20,253 nt of DNA from JAJYZP01 sp049964535 (GTDB taxonomy: Bacteria > Actinomycetota > Acidimicrobiia > Acidimicrobiales > Acidimicrobiaceae), in assembly GCA_049964535.1 (NCBI GenBank), contig JBMFXG010000025.1, positions 1 through 20,253 on the forward strand, read 5' to 3'. Below the pieces are notes generated by a model. That model made no database searches, was not told where the DNA came from, and saw only the letters and a program-made list of their open reading frames with translations. This document shows, in pieces, positions 14,814-20,253 of the stretch. The translations under genes and the position numbers were made by a program. How positions within the stretch are numbered: the stretch's first letter is position 1; each line of letters begins with the position of its first letter.

Positions 14814-15274
14814 GGAACTAGATCGCGAGTCTCGCCTCCAAGGTGTTGTGGAATCATGGGTGGGATACTTGCACTATCCGCGCCACCGCTCGGTAGCGTC
14901 AGCTGGAGGACGATTGCGCTGGTTGAGCAGGCTCTTGCCTGGAAGAGGGCGACCATACGCTCCAATGTTCCGTGCGAGGTGGTGGTTAAGGTGGACCTTA
15001 CGTCGCTCGGTTTTGATGCTGCGCGACATTTGGCAGCTCGCAGTAACCATTAGGCGTTGTCCGTCGCATCGGAGCCAACCTGCGGATCTCGCGCCGTCGT
15101 TGGGGAGAGCTCTTGTGCTCGGAGTACAATCGGCCGAGAAGGCGGCTCATGATCGGGGAGGAGTATCCTCGGTATCTCTGGTTGCCGCTGGTCCTGGTGT
15201 TGTGAACCGTCGAGGGCGAACCAAGGAGAGGTGGTACTTCTTGCTACACCATGTTCTCCTGTGGAGCGTGGTGC
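14814..15274. other. Gap between NUDIX and PAC2 genes; only doubtful small frames
   Basis: A plus-strand frame reading through 14731-15300 is rich in Arg, overlaps two real genes and is rejected. A 65-codon plus-strand frame at 14856-15053 looks more natural and is listed separately. Minus-strand frames show nothing recognisable. No RNA gene, repeat or convincing terminator was seen. Confidence 0.4.
14856..15053 (+). CDS. Doubtful small ORF, hypothetical protein
   Basis: A 65-residue frame starting ATG with AAGGTG 10 bases upstream. It reads LSAPPLGSVSWRTIALVEQALAWK at the start and EVVVKVDLTSLGFDAARHLAARS at the end. Its composition and codon choice resemble the neighbouring genes, but it matches no family I know. 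It lies 42 bp after the NUDIX stop and could be cotranscribed with it. Confidence 0.35.
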   Translation: MGGILALSAPPLGSVSWRTIALVEQALAWKRATIRSNVPCEVVVKVDLTSLGFDAARHLAARSNH

Positions 15275-16177
15275 TTACTCTAGTCTTCCCTGTTGTCTGA
15301 GAAAAAACTCTGCTTCCGACGCTAGCTCATCTCCGCTCGTCATCGTGAGAGGTTCGGCGCTACTGATCTCATCCTCTGGTGGGAAGGTGATCTCGTCATC
15401 TTCCTCTTGGCTCTCGATCTGCTCGATGTAACTTCTGATCTCATCATCGGCCGAGACGAGCTCATCGATCTGATGGACGTAGTCCTTCGCTGCGTTCTCG
15501 AGCGTAGTAGTGTCGAAAGTTCGTTCTAGGAGGAGCGAGACCCGTCGTACGAGGGCTAATGCGGCCTTCGGTGATGGCGTCTGAGCAACGTAGTGAGGTA
15601 CGTTGGCCCAGAGTGAAACCGATGGGATCTGCTGATTTTGAAAGGCACCTTGCAGTACTCCCAAGATTCCAGTCGGACCTTCGTAGCGCGACGGTTGCAT
15701 ATTCAGTGAACCGCCGAGAGCCGTATCAGAGGTGGTTCCAATGACCCGAACGTGACGGTTGTGAGAGACCTCCGAAGCTAGTGCACCGAGCGATACGACT
15801 TTGTTGACGCCGTAGGACTCAGCGGTATCAAGGATGGTTCGAGCAAAACTCTTCCATCGGAGTTGGGGTTCAATTCCAACGCAGTAGAGCAGATCACTTC
15901 CTTCGTCTTCAGAGGGAGTGAGGTAGAAGCGAGTCTCGGGCCAAGTTAATCGGCGCACGCCGGTCTCGTCGATGTGAACAACGGGCCGAACAACCGTGAA
16001 GTCGAAGTAGTCGTCGGAGTCGATGGTTTCGACGCGCTTGGCTCTCGTTTGGCGGCGAATGTGGTTCACTGCCATGGATGCTGCATCTCCGGCATCACTC
16101 CAGCCCTGGAAGGCCATGATGAGGGTCGTGTTCCTAACCGGGTGCTCCTCTGGGTCTGTACTGCGTTCTTCCGCCAT
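15275..16177 (-). CDS. PAC2-family protein (proteasome assembly chaperone-like)
   Basis: A 300-residue protein of the PAC2 family, related in fold to eukaryotic proteasome assembly chaperones and common in actinobacteria, where its role is not settled. Recognisable parts are LIMAFQGWSDAGDAAS (about 19-34), DSDDYFDFTVVRPVV, LTWPETRFYL, CVGIEPQLRWKSFARTIL, VVSLGALASEVSHNR, SRYEGPTGILGVLQ and SLWANVPHYVAQTPSPKAALALV. The last 60 residues are acidic (EEDDE, PPEDE) and probably disordered. TAGGATGGA lies just before the ATG at 16177. It converges on the NUDIX side and has a 0.7-kb gap upstream. No proteasome, Pup or Mpa gene is in the window, so a link to protein turnover is not supported by context. 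Confidence 0.9.
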   Translation of the reverse strand: MAEERSTDPEEHPVRNTTLIMAFQGWSDAGDAASMAVNHIRRQTRAKRVETIDSDDYFDFTVVRPVVHIDETGVRRLTWPETRFYLTPSEDEGSDLLYCVGIEPQLRWKSFARTILDTAESYGVNKVVSLGALASEVSHNRHVRVIGTTSDTALGGSLNMQPSRYEGPTGILGVLQGAFQNQQIPSVSLWANVPHYVAQTPSPKAALALVRRVSLLLERTFDTTTLENAAKDYVHQIDELVSADDEIRSYIEQIESQEEDDEITFPPEDEISSAEPLTMTSGDELASEAEFFLRQQGRLE

Positions 16178-16879
16178 AGTTCCATCCTACCGAACAAAGC
16201 TCTACGGGCGTGTTTACTGGCTTGAGGCGACGACATAGGCGTAGTCCTAGCGTCTCTTGGTCTAGGAGTTACAGGTCTCTGAGAATCCTGCCTCTCGCGC
16301 TGTCTATCGAACGGGATCTGTGTTTAGCGATGATGGCGAGGGTAGTTGAACGTCTCAAGAGATGCTGTCGGGCCACGTCAAGCTCGACCAGGCTGATAGC
16401 TTCGGTTTGAACTCAGTGTCAGTGTGACTGTCGTGAGTAGAGACTTGAGGTGGATCGCGCTGGTTGCACATCGGTGCTAACACCCACAGAAGCGTGTTCG
16501 CAAAACGGCGGGAGGGCGTTTGACAAGTAAGACGTCGTGACATGATGAGGAAGCTTGCTCTCGCGATACTCGGTATTTTCCTTCGATGAGCTTCGAGCTG
16601 CCGGTCGGACCTCGCGCTGCCGAGGTAGCTGTAGAACAGATCAAAGGCGCGGCGTTACCTCCTCCTGCTTGTCGCACCAATTGGATCGTCGCGTGCTCGA
16701 GCCTGCACAAGTTGGTCCCCTTCGACGTCGCGTGCCGAATGAGAAAGTGATGGAGTGAACCTTGGAAGTCAGGCTCCCCGAATCTGGTAGTGTCCGAGGT
16801 GTCGGTATCGGTGTCGGTGTCGGCCCACTCCATGCAGTTCTCAAGAGCGTCGCTGAAATTTGATAGAGAGGAGGCCCTT
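16178..16879. other. Gap of about 0.7 kb; no confident gene
   Basis: This holds the promoter region of the PAC2 gene and the upstream region of the GNAT gene. Minus-strand frames (16355-16543, 16477-16929) lack recognisable content. On the plus strand a 15-codon frame from 16541 (MRKLALAILGIFLR at its end) overlaps by ATGA a 54-codon frame at 16586-16750 starting MSFELPVGPRAAEVAVEQ. Neither has a clear ribosome site, so I do not call them genes. A hexamer repeat lies at 16798-16823. Confidence 0.4.
16798..16823 (+). repeat. Short GGTGTC hexamer tandem repeat
   Basis: Four copies of GGTGTC (one with A for G) followed by GG. It lies upstream of the chosen GNAT start; in the GNAT frame it would encode alternating Ser-Val, which supports excluding it from the protein. 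Confidence 0.7.
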
Positions 16880-17308
16880 GTGGTTGGGACCGTCACAGAG
16901 GTGAGTTCGTCGATCGCTCGTGATCTCAATAGGCTTTTCCCACAGCTGTCTTCGTCGTTCGTCCCTTTAGGGGTAGCTGAGTATCAGTCTGTGGTTGACC
17001 AGAGTTCGGTAACGCTCTTCGTTTACTACGAAGATGATGATCGAAAAAGGATCGACGGGGCCCTCACGCTCGTCATGTTTACGATCCCAACGGGCGTGCG
17101 TGCTTGGATCGAGGACGTGGTGGTCGACGAGAGCGCTCGTGGTCGAGGAGCGGGCGAAGCATTGACCCGCGCTGCAGTGGAGTTCGCTCAGCAAGGTGGA
17201 GCTCGCTCGATTGATCTGACGTCGCGTCCCTCTAGGGTCGCTGCGAACCGTCTCTATCAAAGAATTGGCTTCTCACTACGCGCAACGAATGTTTATCGTT
17301 TTGAGTGA
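16880..17308 (+). CDS. GNAT-family N-acetyltransferase
   Basis: A 142-residue acyl-CoA-dependent acetyltransferase of unknown substrate. Strand-helix motif A is clear: AWIEDVVVDESARGRGAGEALTRAAVEFA, where RGRGAG is the pyrophosphate-binding loop for acetyl-CoA. Motif B is RPSRVAANRLYQRIGFSLRATNVYRF at the C-terminus. The frame is open from 16790, but its first 30 residues include a Ser-Val repeat from a DNA hexamer repeat. GTG at 16880 has GAGAGGAGG ending 5 bases upstream, the same layout as in the thrC-like and citrate synthase genes, so I start it there. Neighbours give no hint of substrate. Confidence 0.85.
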   Translation: MVGTVTEVSSSIARDLNRLFPQLSSSFVPLGVAEYQSVVDQSSVTLFVYYEDDDRKRIDGALTLVMFTIPTGVRAWIEDVVVDESARGRGAGEALTRAAVEFAQQGGARSIDLTSRPSRVAANRLYQRIGFSLRATNVYRFE

Positions 17309-17451
17309 TAAAACTTGGGGTAGGAGGACGTTATATCGCTGCGAAGGGGTGAGGATTGCAGGGCCGCACCGCTTCGAACAGCTGGTTTAGAAATTATCCG
17401 ATGGAGGGCGTAGTATTCCAGATGAGTAGTACGTGCAAAGAGGAGGTAGGT

Positions 17452-18726
17452 GTGGCCGTGACAGAGAGTCTCACGATAACCGACAACAGAACAGGACAAT
17501 CCTTTGAAGTTCCCATTGTCAACGGAGTCGTCTCGTCGACTCCATGGCAGAAGAATCTACCTGGTCTTTGGTTCTACGATCCGGGCTTGATCACTACAGC
17601 TATGACAGAGTCATCGATAACCTATCTTGACGGCGATGCTGGAGTGCTGCGCTATCGTGGCTATCCGATCGAACAGCTCGCTGAAGACTCCACGTACTTA
17701 GAGGTCTCGTATCTTCTGCTCCACGGGGAGCTGCCAACGAAAGAACAGTTCGATGCCTGGGTAGCGGATGTCACTCACCACACCTTCATTCATGAAAATG
17801 TTCGGAAGCGATTCTTGGAGGGCTTTCACTACGATGCTCATCCAATGGGAATCATGGTCTCGGCCGTAGCTGCCCTGTCTACCTTCTACCTCGACGCTAA
17901 GGATATCTACGATCCAAAGGCCCGGGATCGGCAGATTGTACGGTTGATAGCGAAGATGCCGACGCTTGCGGCCGCTGCGTATCGGTTCTCGGTTGGACAG
18001 CCGTTCGTTTATCCCGATAACTCACTATCTTTCCCGGCCAACTTCCTTTCCATGATGTGGAAGATCGCTGAACCTCGCTACGAGCCTGACCCTGCTCTCG
18101 TTCGAGCAATGGATGTCCTCTTTATTCTCCACGCGGACCATGAGCAGAACTGTTCCACGACCGCAATGCGTGTCATTGGCTCTGCTCACGCGGATCCGTA
18201 CTCCGCCACTGCAGCTGCTACCGCGGCGCTCTACGGCCCCCGTCACGGCGGTGCAAATGAAGCAGTGGTGCGAATGCTCGGAGAGATTGGAACCTATGAC
18301 AATGTTCCTGCCTACATCGAGAGCGTGAAGCGCGGAGAGACTCTTCTTCAGGGCTTCGGTCATCGGGTGTATAAGAACTACGACCCCCGTGCCAAGATTA
18401 TCAAGAAGGTGGCGGATGAAGTCTTTCAGGTTACGGGTAAAAACCCACTGCTTGACATCGCTCTGAAGCTAGAGGAGGTGGCCCTCTCTGATGACTACTT
18501 CATCTCGAGGAGACTCTATCCCAACGTTGACTTTTACTCTGGTCTTATCTATCAGGCCATGGGATTTCCGGTAGATATGTTCCCGGTCCTCTTTGCGATA
18601 CCTCGAACCTCGGGTTGGCTTGCGCATTGGGCTGAATTGATCGATCAAGATGCAAAGATTATTAGACCGCGGCAGGCCTACGTCGGTGCTGAGGAGCGGA
18701 AGTACACGCCCATGGAGTCGAGGTAG
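17452..18726 (+). CDS. gltA: Citrate synthase
   Basis: It condenses oxaloacetate and acetyl-CoA to citrate, the entry step of the TCA cycle. From GTG 17452 the protein has 424 residues, near the 431 of mycobacterial GltA2. It shows SSITYLDGDAGVLRYRGYPIEQLAE, LHADHEQNCST, the active-site RHGGANEAV (His265), GFGHRVYKNYDPRA (His304), YPNVDFYSG (Asp360) and IRPRQAYVG at the end, with catalytic positions close to E. coli His264, His305 and Asp362. AGGAGG lies 5 bases before the start; the frame is open back to 17356 but without family sequence. A GTG at 17458 is a second possible start. The protein follows the GNAT gene by 143 bp and ends at a hairpin. Confidence 0.96.
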   Translation: MAVTESLTITDNRTGQSFEVPIVNGVVSSTPWQKNLPGLWFYDPGLITTAMTESSITYLDGDAGVLRYRGYPIEQLAEDSTYLEVSYLLLHGELPTKEQFDAWVADVTHHTFIHENVRKRFLEGFHYDAHPMGIMVSAVAALSTFYLDAKDIYDPKARDRQIVRLIAKMPTLAAAAYRFSVGQPFVYPDNSLSFPANFLSMMWKIAEPRYEPDPALVRAMDVLFILHADHEQNCSTTAMRVIGSAHADPYSATAAATAALYGPRHGGANEAVVRMLGEIGTYDNVPAYIESVKRGETLLQGFGHRVYKNYDPRAKIIKKVADEVFQVTGKNPLLDIALKLEEVALSDDYFISRRLYPNVDFYSGLIYQAMGFPVDMFPVLFAIPRTSGWLAHWAELIDQDAKIIRPRQAYVGAEERKYTPMESR

Positions 18727-18755
18727 TTAGAACTACGAACGTCGAACTCTCATCA

Positions 18756-18788
18756 CTCCCTCATCACCGATCTTTAGCGATGAGGGAG
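18756..18788. terminator. Hairpin between convergent gltA and tesB
   Basis: CTCCCTCATC pairs fully with GATGAGGGAG across a 13-base loop. It lies in the 85-bp space between two convergent genes, the usual place of a bidirectional terminator. T-runs are missing on both sides, so efficiency is uncertain. Confidence 0.65.
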
Positions 18789-18811
18789 CTTGGCGCCTCT
18801 CGTGGGCCTCT

Positions 18812-19678
18812 CTAGTGTCGGTCTAAGACGCGAATGAGACCCTCTTGCACGACACTGGCGCTCAGTTGACCGTCGTGTGAGTAGATTTGGCCACGGGATA
18901 GTCCTCGGGCCCCACCGGCCCAGGGACTCTCCTGGTCGTACAGGAACCATTCGTCGGCCCTGAATGGGCGATGAAACCACATGGCGTGATCGAGACTGGC
19001 CGACATGACGTGAGCGTCGTCCCAGGAGATCCCGTGGGGTATCATGGCGGTGCTGAGGAGCGACATATCGGACGCGTAGGCAACAATGCAGGCGTGGAGC
19101 AGCGGATCGTTCGGTAGCTCACCGTCGGCTCGCATCCAAACACGTTGAGGATGAAGCTCGTCTGACTTACCGAAACCTTTGCCGAGCGGATCAACGTATC
19201 GCTGATCGATGGGTCGAGGACGTTGGAACCAGTCGTTGCGCTCGTCTGGATGGCGTGAAGCCCACGGTGCCATGCGTTCTTGAAAGGTCTGAAGCTCTGT
19301 TGGTGGAGGAACCGTAGGCATCTGAGCCTGATGCGTAACGCCGCGCTCTTCGATGTGGAACGATGCTGAGAGATTAAAGATGGCTTTTCCGTGTTGGATT
19401 GCAACGACTCGTCGCGTTGTGAATGAGGAACCGTCTCGGATTCTGTCCACCTCGTAGAGAATTGGTACCAGTGGATCGCCTGGGCGTAAGAAGTATGCGT
19501 GGAGGGAGTGCACGGTACCTTTCGTGACCGTTCTCCCTGCAGCGACGAGCGCTTGACCGGCAACCTGACCGCCAAACACTCGCTGTCTATTCTCTCGGGG
19601 ACTCCGTCCTCGAAAGATGTTCATCTCGATGTTCTCAAGGTCGAGAATATCGAGGAGTTCATCGAGCGCTTCACTCAC
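18812..19678 (-). CDS. tesB: Acyl-CoA thioesterase II
   Basis: It hydrolyses acyl-CoA to free fatty acid and CoA. The 288-residue protein has two hot-dog domains: the first with RVFGGQVAGQALVAAGRTV and SLHAYFLRPGDP, the second with YASDMSLL, SLDHAMWFHRPF, EWFLYDQES and ASVVQEGLIR. E. coli TesB uses Asp204, Thr228 and Gln278. Here Asp204 and Gln278 fall at exactly these positions, and position 228 is Ser, a conservative change. GTG at 19678 is the start, with GGAG 8 bases upstream. It converges with citrate synthase and diverges from the GtrA-like gene. Confidence 0.95.
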   Translation of the reverse strand: MSEALDELLDILDLENIEMNIFRGRSPRENRQRVFGGQVAGQALVAAGRTVTKGTVHSLHAYFLRPGDPLVPILYEVDRIRDGSSFTTRRVVAIQHGKAIFNLSASFHIEERGVTHQAQMPTVPPPTELQTFQERMAPWASRHPDERNDWFQRPRPIDQRYVDPLGKGFGKSDELHPQRVWMRADGELPNDPLLHACIVAYASDMSLLSTAMIPHGISWDDAHVMSASLDHAMWFHRPFRADEWFLYDQESPWAGGARGLSRGQIYSHDGQLSASVVQEGLIRVLDRH

Positions 19679-19792
19679 GTCGTCGCTCCGTCTCTCTTTC
19701 CTGGGGTGTGCTAAGAATCTAGTCTGGAGCGGCTACGCGTTTCTTGCTTGTTGGCACTGTTTTGGGTCTCTTGGTCGGTTAGCTTGATCAGA

Positions 19793-20253
19793 GTGCGTGA
19801 CTTCTTACTTCGCCTCTGGGGGCTCATGGTCGATCGTGTTGGGGTAACTGCCCTTCGCTATACCGCCATCTCAGCTATCTCGGTCGTGCTGTCGCAGATC
19901 ATACTTTTCGTGCTCTACGGCGTGATTCGACTCTCCTCGGCCACGACGAGTAACGTCATTGCAACTGGCGTAACATCCGTTCCGGCCTACTACTTGAATC
20001 GGAGCTGGGCTTGGGGTAAGACCGGTCGATCACATTTGATGAAGGAGGTGGCACCGTTTTGGGCCCTTACCTTTCTTGGACTTGCGCTCTCGCTCTGGGC
20101 GGTTGCACTCGCTCATCACCTAGCCGTGCGTATGGATCTCTCTCACTTGCGAGATGCACTCTTCGTCAATGCAGCTGCGCTTTTGGCCTTCGGTGTGCTG
20201 TGGGTCGGTAAGTTTGTGGTCTTCAACAAGTTTGTCTTTATCGGTTCGGGTCG
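19793..20253 (+). CDS. GtrA-family membrane protein (C-terminal end cut by window edge)
   Basis: GtrA proteins are small four-helix membrane proteins thought to flip or assist transfer of polyprenyl-linked sugars for cell-surface glycans. The 153 visible codons contain hydrophobic segments at about 22-43, 50-68, 88-108 and 122-143. The family signatures are YYLNRSWAW after the second helix and KFVVFNKFVF after the fourth, so the gene is nearly complete. The start is uncertain: GTG 19793 has no clear ribosome site, and ATG 19826 (GGGGG 3 bases upstream) is an alternative giving a protein that begins near the first helix. Confidence 0.8.
   Translation, partial: MRDFLLRLWGLMVDRVGVTALRYTAISAISVVLSQIILFVLYGVIRLSSATTSNVIATGVTSVPAYYLNRSWAWGKTGRSHLMKEVAPFWALTFLGLALSLWAVALAHHLAVRMDLSHLRDALFVNAAALLAFGVLWVGKFVVFNKFVFIGSG

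Noticed and set aside
14731..15300. 189-residue plus-strand frame
   Set aside because: It overlaps the NUDIX end and the PAC2 end, is Arg/Trp-rich, and has no recognisable domain or ribosome site.
16586..16750. 54-codon plus-strand frame starting MSFELPVGPRAAEV
   Set aside because: Composition looks natural but no ribosome site, no known family, and no supporting context; left as part of the gap.
16477..16929. 150-residue minus-strand frame containing a Thr-Asp repeat
   Set aside because: The repeat comes from the GGTGTC DNA hexamer and the frame covers the real GNAT start; no protein family features.

Overview
The window looks like chromosomal DNA of a moderate-GC actinobacterium. The gene content (OtsA, GpgS, a CysO-like sulfur carrier, a PAC2-family protein, a GSII-type glutamine synthetase, actinobacterial citrate synthase, a CIRCE-controlled groEL without groES) fits Actinobacteria, and the moderate GC suggests an Acidimicrobiia-like lineage. 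That placement is an inference from gene content only. No phage, insertion sequence, CRISPR array, tRNA or rRNA was recognised.

Region 1 (1-2536) is a compatible-solute and sugar block: the start of a trehalose-6-phosphate synthase (otsA, minus strand, cut by the left edge), a divergent glycerate 2-kinase, and a convergent glucosyl-3-phosphoglycerate synthase (gpgS). Glycerate is the product of glucosylglycerate turnover, so kinase and synthase plausibly serve one cycle.

Region 2 (2760-4400) is the most interesting part. A SAM-I-clan riboswitch without the P4 helix directly precedes a threonine-synthase-like PLP enzyme and a CysO-like sulfur carrier ending in Gly-Gly. SAM control and a sulfur carrier make little sense for threonine synthesis but fit protein-thiocarboxylate-dependent homocysteine (methionine) synthesis from O-phosphohomoserine.

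Region 3 (4401-8644) holds a GSII glutamine synthetase, a 1-kb gene-free stretch with three perfect inverted repeats, then a perfect CIRCE operator, an orphan groEL and a strong intrinsic terminator.

Region 4 (8796-13834) is a plus-strand run with overlapping or closely spaced genes: a lipoprotein, an unusual four-TM FtsH-like AAA/M41 protease with a long insertion, coproheme decarboxylase HemQ, a LarE-type sulfur transferase with three cysteines, and a stand-alone NIL-domain protein. A small four-cysteine protein on the minus strand (13865-14068) faces it.

Region 5 (14136-20253) carries a NUDIX hydrolase, a PAC2-family protein (minus), a GNAT acetyltransferase, citrate synthase, a convergent-gene hairpin, acyl-CoA thioesterase II (minus), and a GtrA-like membrane protein cut by the right edge. 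Two gene-poor gaps (14814-15274 and 16178-16879) contain only doubtful small ORFs.

Many starts are GTG codons preceded by strong AGGAGG-type ribosome binding sites, which moves several starts downstream of the longest reading frame.
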